Origin: Campylobacter gracilis
Lineage (GTDB): Bacteria; Campylobacterota; Campylobacteria; Campylobacterales; Campylobacteraceae
NCBI RefSeq assembly: GCF_001190745.1
Contig: NZ_CP012196.1
Location: 682,001-746,000, forward strand
Direction: 5' to 3'
DNA: 64,000 bases
The notes beneath the pieces are model-generated. The model made no database searches and was not told the origin of the DNA. It worked only from the letters and a program-made list of their open reading frames with translations. A program made the position numbers and the translations under genes. Shown piece by piece: positions 26,991-36,328 of this stretch; position 1 is the stretch's first letter; every line of letters begins with the position of its first letter.

Positions 26991-28206
26991 AAAGATACTT
27001 GGCTCAAAAGTCGCTCATCAAACGCTATTTCTATTTACGGCACAGATATTTGGCATGGTTGTGGGTTTTGTGTCTAACATGCTTTTGGCAAAGCAGATGG
27101 GAGCGGTTGATTTTGGGATATATTCTTTGTCTCTCGCTATTATCATATTTATTTCCATATTTTTTGAGTTCGGATATTTTTCTAGCGCTTCAAAGATGCT
27201 GGCAAACAACCATGATATAAATTTGGAAAAAAAGATATTTGGAGCGTCAATCATTATAGTTTGTGTGATTGCAACTCTATTTTTATTGTTTACTCTGATT
27301 GTTTCTTTTTTAATGGATATAGTTTTTAATGATAAGGTTGGTCATATTATCAGGCTTTCTTCTTTTATAAGCTGGAGTTTTGTAATTCCATTTTTTATGG
27401 AACTAATATTAAAAGGCAGTAATCACATAGGATATTTAGCTGGTTTTAATATATTTTCTAAAATTTTATTTGTAGTATTTTTATTCATTTTGTTTATTTT
27501 TGAGCGCTTAAATCCGTTAAATGCGCTTTTATCATTTTCCTTGTCTTATGCGTTTGCATTTGTGATATATGGGTGTATATTACGACCAAATTTCGGTGGT
27601 TTTTCTGAAATTTTGAGAACTATAAATTTAGAAAATAAACGGTACGGTATACACGTGTATATAGGCAGAGTAATTGATGTTTCGACATACAATATAGATA
27701 GACTTTTAATAGGATATTTTATAGGTGCAAAGGATGTCGGTTTTTATGGGCTGGCAAATTCTATGGCAACTCCGATAAATTCGTTATCTAATGCTATGAG
27801 TAGTACTATGTTTAAAACGCTGGCAAATAGCAACAAAATACCCACTGCTGTTTTAAAGGCAAATTTAGCTTGGGTATTTTTAGCGTTTATTTTGGCTAAT
27901 ATGCTGGGCAATTTAATTATAAATTTTTACCTAAAAGAAGAATATAGCGATGTTTCTTTATTATTGCTTTTAATGTCTATCGCGGTTTGCTTTCAGGCTC
28001 TTTGTCAACCTTACAATGCTTGGATTAGTGGGCATGGATATGGAAAAGAGCTAAAGAATGCTAATATAAAAATGACTATCGTGACTGCTGCGTCTAGCGT
28101 TTTATTGGTTCCTTTTATGGGGGCTGTCGGTGCCTGCATTTCTAGTCTGATATCAAATTTATATTCGCTATTTTTATATGTAAAGATTTATTATGCCAAA
28201 ATATAA
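26983..28206 (+). CDS. Wzx-type oligosaccharide flippase
   Basis: A 407-residue protein with about twelve membrane helices and the MOP/PST pattern: LFLFTAQIFGMVVGFVSNMLLAKQMG at the start (given here as a description of helix 1), a YNIDRLLIGYF segment in the middle, and GAVGACISSLISNLYSL at the end. It is expected to flip undecaprenyl-PP-linked repeat units to the periplasmic face. It overlaps both neighbours by a few bases. No ABC transporter pair is seen in the locus, so export is presumably Wzx-dependent. Confidence 0.88.
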   Translation: MLKKILGSKVAHQTLFLFTAQIFGMVVGFVSNMLLAKQMGAVDFGIYSLSLAIIIFISIFFEFGYFSSASKMLANNHDINLEKKIFGASIIIVCVIATLFLLFTLIVSFLMDIVFNDKVGHIIRLSSFISWSFVIPFFMELILKGSNHIGYLAGFNIFSKILFVVFLFILFIFERLNPLNALLSFSLSYAFAFVIYGCILRPNFGGFSEILRTINLENKRYGIHVYIGRVIDVSTYNIDRLLIGYFIGAKDVGFYGLANSMATPINSLSNAMSSTMFKTLANSNKIPTAVLKANLAWVFLAFILANMLGNLIINFYLKEEYSDVSLLLLLMSIAVCFQALCQPYNAWISGHGYGKELKNANIKMTIVTAASSVLLVPFMGAVGACISSLISNLYSLFLYVKIYYAKI

Positions 28207-29251
28207 AATATATACGAGTTATGCGAGAACTGCGATATACTTAGCTTTATTGTCTATAGGCGCAAAAGGCAAAAAAGTTTTATTGCCGGCTTTTATTTGC
28301 GCTACGACATTACCGGATGCGATGGTGCAGGCCGGCGGGATTCCGGTGTTCGTGGATATCGATGTGCATAGTTTAGAAATGATTCAAGATGATATAAAAA
28401 GTAAAATTTCATCCGATACGGTAGCAATAATATCTCATCATTATTACTGCGCCTATATGGACTATGTCGTAAAAATACAAGATATCTCAAAAAAATACAA
28501 CCTTATTCACATAGAAGATAGGGCTCATTGTTATGGCTTAAAGAAAGATTTGATCGGAGATGCCGCTATATATTCTTTTTCAAAGAATATGATTTCTCCT
28601 GGCGGGGGATTAATAGTTACAAAAGATCATAAGATATGGCAAGAATGTCTAAGCATTCAAGATAAAAATAAGAGTATTTTTCATACATTCATTTTAAACA
28701 CTGAAGCCTTTAGTTATATGGAGGCCATTAAAAACGATAGGTCTTGCAAAGGATATAAAAAATGGGGACTTCTAAAATTTATTAAAATGAGTGCCTCCAA
28801 GCTGCTCAAAATTCTTGGTTTTTATCAAAAAAACTATTTTTATAAAATAACCAGCAATGACATTGGAAAAAATTTTCATATATTTGATACCAGGATGACT
28901 TCAGAGCAATTGAAATATATCTTGATAGCCATAAGAAAGTTAAGGCTTGCGATTAATACTAGGAAAAAAGTTGCATCCAGGCTTAATGAAATTTTACCAT
29001 CCTTTTTGAACGTAGACAATAATATATTTACAAATTATGTAATATATAGCGATGAGCTTGAGAAGCTAGAGCCTATTTTTGGCGATCTTAATATTAAAAC
29101 TAGAAGAGTATGGCCGTATTTTCAAAAATATTGGCATCAACAAAAAACTGCAAGTGTCGAAGAACTATCTAAAAAACTATTGTTAATAGACTTGGATTGC
29201 TTTAATGAAGAGAAAATAGGTAAGTTAAGAGGGGTGCTTAATGGAAATTAG
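28193..29251 (+). CDS. DegT/DnrJ/EryC1-like PLP protein
   Basis: A 352-residue protein of the sugar aminotransferase family. SYARTAIYLAL, LLPAFICATTLPDAM, HIEDRAHCYG and YSFSKNMISPGGGLIV are readable; K131 in FSKNM would hold PLP. The family aminates keto-sugar nucleotides, but this member is divergent and shorter in the C-terminal half, so a different amine-transfer reaction is possible. It overlaps the flippase by 14 bases and the next gene by 11. Confidence 0.8.
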   Translation: MPKYKIYTSYARTAIYLALLSIGAKGKKVLLPAFICATTLPDAMVQAGGIPVFVDIDVHSLEMIQDDIKSKISSDTVAIISHHYYCAYMDYVVKIQDISKKYNLIHIEDRAHCYGLKKDLIGDAAIYSFSKNMISPGGGLIVTKDHKIWQECLSIQDKNKSIFHTFILNTEAFSYMEAIKNDRSCKGYKKWGLLKFIKMSASKLLKILGFYQKNYFYKITSNDIGKNFHIFDTRMTSEQLKYILIAIRKLRLAINTRKKVASRLNEILPSFLNVDNNIFTNYVIYSDELEKLEPIFGDLNIKTRRVWPYFQKYWHQQKTASVEELSKKLLLIDLDCFNEEKIGKLRGVLNGN

Positions 29252-30197
29252 AATTCTTGCAAAAGATTTAATTGACCCGATAGAGTGGAATATTGATATA
29301 AAGAATCCAACACAACTATTTGAATTTGCAAATACTAGTGGTAAATTTTCAATTCCGTATTTTCTAATCATAAAAGATAAAGATATTATTTTTAAATGGC
29401 AGTTTTTTGTAGTAGGTTTTAGATATTTTAGATATATCAATATTATTTCAGAACCGAACATTCAAACTACTGAATTGACAAATATCGCCTTTAAAGAGAT
29501 TTTAAGAGTCTTTAATCCCTTTAAGGTAGTTTTTTACTCTATCACATTATCAAAATTTACAAATATGGATTTTTTAGAACTAAATAATTTTAATGAAATA
29601 TATAGATACGGCTCATCTGTTTTAGATTTAACTCAAAATGAAGACGTAATATTTTCTAATATACATAGTAAACACCGTAATGTTATAAAAAAGGCGCAAA
29701 AAGAGGATGTTGAGGTATTTGAGGATACGAGCGAACAGGGAATATACGATTTTTATAAAATAGGCGTTGAAACATATGCCAGATCAAATAAGGAGGCTTT
29801 AGAAGTTGAATATTTACTAAAGTATTTTTTTGCGCTAAATAAAACGGGCAATATTAAAATATTTTTTGCAAAAAAAGATAACGTCATCCAAGCCGGAGCA
29901 ATTTTTCTCGTTTCTAAACATATGTCTATATATTGGCACGGTGCATCTATAAATAATTGTGCTACCGGCTCTTCAAATTTGTTGCAGTGGGAGGCAATAA
30001 AATATTTTAAGCAAAACGGCACAAAGATATATGATTTTGGAGGCTGCTCTGATTTGGACGAGAAAGCTAAATCTATCAGTAGATTTAAAGGTAGATTCGG
30101 CGGTATGACGTTTAATTATATAGGGTTTATAAAAATAAACAATATTTTAAAAAATATGTTATTTATCTTTATAAAAAATTTTACTAATAAAGGCTAA
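29241..30197 (+). CDS. FemAB/GNAT-like acyltransferase
   Basis: A 318-residue protein resembling FemAB-type aminoacyltransferases (Acetyltransf_6 fold). HSKHRNVIKKAQKEDVEV, GAIFLVSKHMSIYWHGAS and LLQWEAIKYFKQNG.KIYDFGGC are the typical core pattern. In polysaccharide loci such proteins may attach an amino acid or acyl group to a sugar amine, which would suit the ligase and aminotransferases just upstream. The donor is unknown. AT-rich. Confidence 0.75.
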   Translation: MEIRILAKDLIDPIEWNIDIKNPTQLFEFANTSGKFSIPYFLIIKDKDIIFKWQFFVVGFRYFRYINIISEPNIQTTELTNIAFKEILRVFNPFKVVFYSITLSKFTNMDFLELNNFNEIYRYGSSVLDLTQNEDVIFSNIHSKHRNVIKKAQKEDVEVFEDTSEQGIYDFYKIGVETYARSNKEALEVEYLLKYFFALNKTGNIKIFFAKKDNVIQAGAIFLVSKHMSIYWHGASINNCATGSSNLLQWEAIKYFKQNGTKIYDFGGCSDLDEKAKSISRFKGRFGGMTFNYIGFIKINNILKNMLFIFIKNFTNKG

Positions 30198-30199
30198 AT

Positions 30200-30931
30200 A
30201 TGACTACGCAAGAGAAAATTTTGGACCGATATAAAGAAATAAGAGGCGATTTTATAGATACTAAAGACGAGAAGCTCAGGCAAGAGTTTTTTGATAATCT
30301 CTTAAAATACAACTATTTAAAATTCATAAATCCATATATAAACGGCAAAATTTTAGAGATCGGTTGCAATAAAGGCTATATGTTAAAAGCATTGCAAGGT
30401 TTGGGTTTTAAAAATTTACACGGTATAGATTTGTCTAATTCCGACTTGTCGATAGCTAAAAATAGGACCGGGCTAGATACGCTAAAACAAGAAAATGCTT
30501 TTGATAATTTAAAATATAATAAATACGACCTTATACTGTGTAAAGACGTTATGGAGCATATACAAAAAGATAAGCAAGAGGAATTCGTAAAAGGGATATA
30601 TAACTCGTTAAATATCGGCGGAACGGCAATTATCCAGGTTCCAAATATGGACTGGATGATGTCTAATCATGAAAGATATATGGACTTTACTCATGAAATA
30701 GGCTATACTAGAGAGAGCCTTGCGGATATTTTTAGGCTATATTTTGCCGAAGTAGAGGTGCTTCCAGCCTCATATATATTTAAAAATAGCAAGAAAAAGA
30801 TCGTCGTTTCGCTAGTAAGAAGCATTATGATTAAATGTATAAGATTTGCTTTAAGGATACTTGGAGAAGGCGCAAGCGATGTTTGGTTTGAACACAGAGA
30901 GATAATGGTTGTAGCAAAAAAAGACAAATAA
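30200..30931 (+). CDS. Class I SAM-dependent methyltransferase
   Basis: A 243-residue protein. The SAM-binding motif I is ILEIGCNKGYM (about residues 50-60), followed by LHGIDLS and a DLILCKDVMEHI segment. It probably methylates a sugar hydroxyl or a substituent of the surface polymer; the substrate cannot be told. Its last base overlaps the next ATG. Confidence 0.85.
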   Translation: MTTQEKILDRYKEIRGDFIDTKDEKLRQEFFDNLLKYNYLKFINPYINGKILEIGCNKGYMLKALQGLGFKNLHGIDLSNSDLSIAKNRTGLDTLKQENAFDNLKYNKYDLILCKDVMEHIQKDKQEEFVKGIYNSLNIGGTAIIQVPNMDWMMSNHERYMDFTHEIGYTRESLADIFRLYFAEVEVLPASYIFKNSKKKIVVSLVRSIMIKCIRFALRILGEGASDVWFEHREIMVVAKKDK

Positions 30932-31899
30932 TGAAGCAAATTTTAATAACCTGCGATACCGAGGTCGGAGAACTGCATGCAAATAGAGCCGATGCGTTTG
31001 AGATTTTTATAAAAGGCGAGACTGACGGCAAGGAAGTCGGCGTAAAGCTCATAAACGATTTAGCAAACGAGTACGGCGGCGTAGCGGAGCATTTTATAGA
31101 CGTATATCCGTATGAAAGATACGGCGAGGATAAATTTAAAAGGCTGTGTCGCCAAATCGTTAAGAGCGGACACGGCGTAAATTTACATACCCATCCGTCC
31201 GGAAAATACGATAAAAATAGAAAATTTATGCGCCAATATAGTCTAGACGAGCAAATAAAAATTATAAATTTCGGTAAGCAAAAGATAAAAGAGTGGATAG
31301 GCGTGGACGTTATAGCTCATAGAGCCGGAGGATACGGCGCAAACGACGACACGCTAAGAGCCCTTAGGATAAACGATATTTTTATAGACAGCTCGTTTTT
31401 TTATAAAAATATAAATTGCGCTATAAACTATGACTACGTAAATAAAACTAGCAAAAAATGCGGCGTGTTGCAGTTGCCCGTTAGCGTTTACGAAAAGCAA
31501 AAGCGCTATGGTTTTTTAAAAGCCAAAAGCGTTTTTCAAAAATTTGATTTTAGATACGGCTCTAGCGCGGATGAAATATTAAGAGCGATTGATTTAATGC
31601 CCAAAGATTGCATAATAACGCTTTTTTTGCATAGTTTTAATTTTTTAAATTTAAAATATAATTTTAAAAGCGGGCGGTATGTCGATATAAGCATAAACGA
31701 GGGTTTAATAGGCGAGTACAAAAAACTTTTAGAGAAAATCGCGGGCAATAAAGAGTGTAAATTTACGTCGATAAAAGATTTAAATTTAAGCTCTTTAAGC
31801 TACTCGGACTATATGCCAAAGATTAGCGTAAACGCCGAAATACTAAAGCCCGCGATGGATAAATTTAGGCTAAAATTTATGCAGATAGGCGATATATGA
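30931..31899 (+). CDS. NodB-like polysaccharide deacetylase family protein
   Basis: A 322-residue protein. The carbohydrate-esterase-4 landmarks are visible: TCDTE (about residues 7-11, catalytic and metal Asp), HTHPS (about 86-90, metal His pair) and AHRAGGYG (about 129-136). There is no signal peptide, so it likely acts on a cytoplasmic lipid-linked intermediate or sugar. It could expose an amine for the FemAB-like enzyme nearby; that is inference. Base composition becomes less AT-rich from here on. Confidence 0.75.
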   Translation: MKQILITCDTEVGELHANRADAFEIFIKGETDGKEVGVKLINDLANEYGGVAEHFIDVYPYERYGEDKFKRLCRQIVKSGHGVNLHTHPSGKYDKNRKFMRQYSLDEQIKIINFGKQKIKEWIGVDVIAHRAGGYGANDDTLRALRINDIFIDSSFFYKNINCAINYDYVNKTSKKCGVLQLPVSVYEKQKRYGFLKAKSVFQKFDFRYGSSADEILRAIDLMPKDCIITLFLHSFNFLNLKYNFKSGRYVDISINEGLIGEYKKLLEKIAGNKECKFTSIKDLNLSSLSYSDYMPKISVNAEILKPAMDKFRLKFMQIGDI

Positions 31900-33104
31900 T
31901 GAAAATACTTTATCTAAGGACGCTTTATTGGTTTGGGCTAAAAGCGGGCGGCTCGGTGGGGCACACGGCAGGCGTTATAAACGCTATGGATAAAAAGGTA
32001 CGGCTAAGCGTCGTTTCAAATGACGAACTTTGGGGGGTTGATAAAGAAATAACCGTCGTAAAGCCTATAAAATTTCCTTTTATACCAAAAGACGTTCTTG
32101 AGTTTTTTTATAATTTTAAAATAATAAAGCATTGCTCCGATTTGGAGGCTGATGCGATATACCAGAGATATAGCGGATTTAGCTTTTGCGGGGCGTATAT
32201 CGCAAAGAGAAAAAAGATACCGTTTGTTTTAGAATTTAACTCGTCTGATGTTTGGAAAATTAAAAATTGGAAAAACAACGACGCTCTTTTTAAGCGAATT
32301 TTCAAGACTATTTACTACAAAATTTTTAAGTTACCTATCGTTTGCGCGATAGAAAGTTATAATCTAAAAAATGCTAAATGCGTAGTTGCCGTATCGGAGG
32401 CGTTAAAAGATATCCTTTTAAATTTAGGCGTAGACGAGGGCAAAATAATCGTAAATCCAAACGGAATAGACGAAAATAAATATAACCCGCAGGTAAGCTG
32501 CGAGGACGTAAAGCAAAAATACGGTCTTGAAAATAAAATCGTAATCGGCTTTATAGGAACGTTTGGGCAGTGGCACGGGGCCGAAAACATAGCTCTGGCT
32601 TTTGGCGGGTTGCTAAAAAAATATCCTGAGTATAAAAATAAAGCAAAGCTCTTTATGATAGGCGACGGCGTTAGAATGTCTGCCGTAAAAAAATATATTT
32701 TGGAATTTGACTTGCAAGAAAACGTCGTATTAACGGGCCTGATTCCACAAGAGCAAGGAGCAAAATTTCTAAACGCTTGCGATATTTTAATCAATGCCAC
32801 TGTGCCAAATCCAGACGGAAGCGAGTTTTTCGGAAGCCCCACTAAGCTTTTTGAGTATATGGCTATGGGTAAGGCCATAATATGCAGCAATATGGCTCAG
32901 ATGTCTGAAATTTTAGAACACGGCAAAACCGCCTATATGGTAGAGCCTGGGAATATAGACGAGCTGGAGATTGCCATGAAGAAGCTTGTGGATGATGGTG
33001 AGCTAAGACAGCGCCTGGGCGATAGCGTGAGAGATGAGGTCGTCCAAAAATACACGTGGGATAAGCATGTGGATAAAATTTTAAAGGCCGTGGGTAATGA
33101 GTAG
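31896..33104 (+). CDS. GT4-like glycosyltransferase
   Basis: A 402-residue GT-B enzyme. GGSVGHTAGVINAM at the N-terminus and EFFGSPTKLFEYMAMGKAIICSN (a description of the E...E nucleotide-sugar site at about residues 309-331) define the family. NPNGID and GFIGTFGQWHG mark the domain linker. It adds one sugar of the repeat unit at the cytoplasmic face; donor and linkage are unknown. It overlaps both neighbours. Confidence 0.9.
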   Translation: MMKILYLRTLYWFGLKAGGSVGHTAGVINAMDKKVRLSVVSNDELWGVDKEITVVKPIKFPFIPKDVLEFFYNFKIIKHCSDLEADAIYQRYSGFSFCGAYIAKRKKIPFVLEFNSSDVWKIKNWKNNDALFKRIFKTIYYKIFKLPIVCAIESYNLKNAKCVVAVSEALKDILLNLGVDEGKIIVNPNGIDENKYNPQVSCEDVKQKYGLENKIVIGFIGTFGQWHGAENIALAFGGLLKKYPEYKNKAKLFMIGDGVRMSAVKKYILEFDLQENVVLTGLIPQEQGAKFLNACDILINATVPNPDGSEFFGSPTKLFEYMAMGKAIICSNMAQMSEILEHGKTAYMVEPGNIDELEIAMKKLVDDGELRQRLGDSVRDEVVQKYTWDKHVDKILKAVGNE

Positions 33105-35187
33105 AATTTCTTATTATCTTAAAAAAGCTAGATCAATGCCGTTTGATGAGTTGGCCATAAAAATAGCTGATAAAATTTTAAATACCGCAAAGAATAAATT
33201 TCAAAAAATGTGCGATGTGCTAGGCAATACTCACATAAATTTTAACGTTTCTATTATCAAAACTAGCTATATAAATACAAAAGAGCTAGACCTGTCAAAT
33301 ATCGATCCGGATGTCGCAAAATATCTATCCAAAATGTACATCGAGCATAAATTTGATCTGCTCGGTAGTGGGTGGGTAAAAAATAGCTATGATAGCGCGG
33401 CGCTCGGGCTTGAGGGTTATAAGTACGATATGAATGTCGCCGCGCCCGCCAGTGCGCCCGAAGACTACGAGCCGATCGATTGGCAAAAGGATTTTAAAAG
33501 CGGCTTTCGGTGGGATGAAAAAAAATGCTACAAAGACCAGCGCATAGCCCATAAGCCCGGCAGCGATATAAAGGTGCCGTGGGAGCTTGCTAGGTTTCAG
33601 CACTTGCCGCAGCTTGCTATTTTTGCGATGGCGGATCCGAGTCTGAAAGAGCAAAATTTAAAAGAATTTAAAAACCAAATTTTAGATTTTGTCCACAATA
33701 ATCCGCCCCGAATGGGCGTAAATTGGACCTGCACGATGGATGTGGGTATCAGGGTCGCCAACATGCTGGCGGCTTATGATATGTTTCGCCAGATGGACGA
33801 GGGCGGAATTTTAGATCAAAATTTTAAGCAGACCTTTTCAAATAGCGTCTACGAGCATGCGCTTCATATCGTAAATAATCTGGAGTATTCGCCGCATCTT
33901 ACGTCAAATCACTATCTAAGCGACATCGTGGGCCTGCTGTTTGCGTGCGCGTATCTAGACGGCGGCTGCGAGACGGACGCGTGGCTAGCATTTGCCGTGC
34001 AAGAGATAACCTGCGAAATGAAAAAGGAATTTTACGAAGACGGTGGAAATTTTGAGAGTTCTACGAGCTACCACCGCCTAAGCGGCGAGCTAATGGCGTA
34101 TAGCGCGGCTTTGATACTGGGTCTAAAAAGCGAGAAAATTTTATCTTTGCAAAATTACGACGCAAAGCTTTGGCGCAAAAAGCCGAAACTTTTGCCTCCG
34201 GATGAGCAGGAATTTAAAATTTTAAACGGACAAATATCGCTGCCGCAGTGGTTCGTGCACAGGTTGTATAAAATCGGCAGATTTACCGCGGATATTACAA
34301 AACCAAACGGCGAAGTACCGCAATTCGGCGATAACGACAGCGGCAGGTTTTTTAAATTTAGCCCAAACGGCGAGTTCTTGAGCAACGAACAAGCCGTGCG
34401 AAAATATCTAAATTTAAGCGGCTTTGAGGGCGGCGACGAGCCGTTTTGGGATGAGAATATCTTAAATCACTCCACGCTAATTAGCTGCATGGGCGGAATT
34501 TTTGACGATGAGATATTTAAAAACGATATGCGCTTTGAGCGGAGTTTTACGAGAGCTCTTGCGGGGCGCACGCTGCAAGTAGGCGATAAAGCATACAGAC
34601 GCCCGATCGCCTCGGGCGTGAAATTTAGCGAACTGCCGCATCGAAAAAGCATAGAATTTAAAATTCCAAATTCGCAAGAGATCAAAAATATATTTTATCC
34701 GGACAGCGGAATTTTTATTTTCAAATCAGATAAATTTTACCTTGCTATCTGCACTACGCCGCTTGGGCAAAAGGGTCACGGCGGACATACGCACAATGAT
34801 AAGTTGGGCTACGAGCTGTGGATAGACGGGCTGGATATAGCAAGAGATCCCGGCACCTATCTTTATACTCCGATCCCCCGCAGGAGAAATGAATTTAGAA
34901 GCGTCGGAGCACACAATGTGCCGATTGTGGGCGATCTAGAGCAAAATAGTTGGGGCGAAGGAGCGATAGGACTATTTGGAATGTTTGCGGAATGCAGATG
35001 CGAAGTGGCGGATTTTGGAGAGAATTTTATAAGCCTCGCTGCAGAATACAAAGGCGTAAAGATAATTAGGAAATTTGAGATAAAAGAGGACAAATTGGAG
35101 ATTATCGATATGGCAAATAGGGAATTTTATTATAGTAAATTTGAATTATATTCAAATGGATATGGGAAGTTGATGAAAAATGTCTAA
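33097..35187 (+). CDS. Heparinase II/III-like polysaccharide lyase family protein
   Basis: A 696-residue protein with an alpha-helical toroid region (residues about 170-400; GVNWTCTMDVGIRVANM, SNHYLSDIVG, ESSTSYHRLSGELMAYSA) and a C-terminal beta domain with GHGGHTHNDKLGYELW (about 559). This is the heparinase II/III signature with its conserved His and Asn. No signal peptide is evident. Such proteins are common in uronic-acid-containing capsule loci, and wecBC here make a uronic acid donor, so the polymer itself is the likely substrate. Whether it cleaves, edits or only binds is unknown. Confidence 0.88.
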   Translation: MSRISYYLKKARSMPFDELAIKIADKILNTAKNKFQKMCDVLGNTHINFNVSIIKTSYINTKELDLSNIDPDVAKYLSKMYIEHKFDLLGSGWVKNSYDSAALGLEGYKYDMNVAAPASAPEDYEPIDWQKDFKSGFRWDEKKCYKDQRIAHKPGSDIKVPWELARFQHLPQLAIFAMADPSLKEQNLKEFKNQILDFVHNNPPRMGVNWTCTMDVGIRVANMLAAYDMFRQMDEGGILDQNFKQTFSNSVYEHALHIVNNLEYSPHLTSNHYLSDIVGLLFACAYLDGGCETDAWLAFAVQEITCEMKKEFYEDGGNFESSTSYHRLSGELMAYSAALILGLKSEKILSLQNYDAKLWRKKPKLLPPDEQEFKILNGQISLPQWFVHRLYKIGRFTADITKPNGEVPQFGDNDSGRFFKFSPNGEFLSNEQAVRKYLNLSGFEGGDEPFWDENILNHSTLISCMGGIFDDEIFKNDMRFERSFTRALAGRTLQVGDKAYRRPIASGVKFSELPHRKSIEFKIPNSQEIKNIFYPDSGIFIFKSDKFYLAICTTPLGQKGHGGHTHNDKLGYELWIDGLDIARDPGTYLYTPIPRRRNEFRSVGAHNVPIVGDLEQNSWGEGAIGLFGMFAECRCEVADFGENFISLAAEYKGVKIIRKFEIKEDKLEIIDMANREFYYSKFELYSNGYGKLMKNV

Positions 35188-36328
35188 AAAAGTTTTAATG
35201 GCCGTTGCAAATTACTATACTTCGCCGTTTCAGGTCGGCAGTCATCATTATGCTAGAGCGTTTGAAAAGCTAGGATATGAGGTGCTTTTTATCTCAAATC
35301 CCATCTCGCCGATACATAAAATTTTTGCAAATAGTAACGAATTAAAAGAGCGGGAAAGAATTTATAAAAAAGGCGGCGAAAGTGCGGGAAGCATTTTTTA
35401 TTATGTTCCACGCTCCATTTTTACTCCTCAAAATAAGCCGTTTTTATCGTCAAATTTTGTTTTAAATAATTGGCAAAATTTTATGTATCCAAATTTATTA
35501 AATTTTATAAAGGAGTGTGGTTTTGGCGAGGTTGATATATTGTGGTTTGATAGCCCGTTGTTCGGCTTTTTGCTGGATACCATAACTTATAAAAAATCGA
35601 TTTTAAGGATAGCTGATTATTCAAAAGGTTTTAATGCAGTTTCTGATACGCAGTTTAAAGCCGAGATAAATATCGCGAATAAGGTAGATGCAGTCATTTA
35701 TACGGCCAAAAATTTAAAGGAAAAATACAATCAAATAAAAGATAAATCTAAAATGAAATATGTACCAAATGGCATTGATCTTGATTTCTTTAAAGAGGCA
35801 GATAGGTCTTTGCCGCAGGAGCTTGAAGATATTCCTGAGCCTAGGGTAATTTACGTAGGCGCAATACATGATTGGTTTGATGTGGATTTAGTATATTACT
35901 GTGCTAAAAATTTGCCAAATTATAATTTTATTATAATAGGTCCGGAGCAAAAAGATCTATCTTTACTTAAAAAGCTAAAAAATGTCCATATTTTAGGCTC
36001 TGTTCCATATGCTAAGATCCCTGCGTTTTTATATAATTCGCAGGTGGGTATTATTCCTTTTAATGTTAAAGATTATCCTGATCTCGTAAATAGTATAAAT
36101 CCTTTAAAAATGTATGAGTATCTTGCCTGCGGATTAAAGGTTGTTAGCGTGGAGTGGGAGCAGATTAAAGATATGGCTGATTATGTGTATTTCGCGGAAG
36201 ATAAAGAGGAGTTTTTGAGCTGTATTTCAAACAAAGAAGAGAGGAGACCTCTTGATCTGGAAAAAATGACGTGGCTGGGCAGACTTAAGGAATTGCTTGC
36301 CGGTTCGTCATTAAAAAAAGAAAAATGA
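35180..36328 (+). CDS. Glycosyltransferase (GT4-like, TuaH type)
   Basis: A 382-residue GT-B-like enzyme. The N-terminal FQVGSHHYARAF and the C-terminal INPLKMYEYLACGLKVVS correspond to the acceptor- and donor-side motifs, and VPNGIDLDFF is the linker motif. The usual E-x7-E is reduced to a KMYEYLACG variant. It overlaps the heparinase-like gene by eight bases. Substrate unknown. Confidence 0.85.
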   Translation: MSKKVLMAVANYYTSPFQVGSHHYARAFEKLGYEVLFISNPISPIHKIFANSNELKERERIYKKGGESAGSIFYYVPRSIFTPQNKPFLSSNFVLNNWQNFMYPNLLNFIKECGFGEVDILWFDSPLFGFLLDTITYKKSILRIADYSKGFNAVSDTQFKAEINIANKVDAVIYTAKNLKEKYNQIKDKSKMKYVPNGIDLDFFKEADRSLPQELEDIPEPRVIYVGAIHDWFDVDLVYYCAKNLPNYNFIIIGPEQKDLSLLKKLKNVHILGSVPYAKIPAFLYNSQVGIIPFNVKDYPDLVNSINPLKMYEYLACGLKVVSVEWEQIKDMADYVYFAEDKEEFLSCISNKEERRPLDLEKMTWLGRLKELLAGSSLKKEK

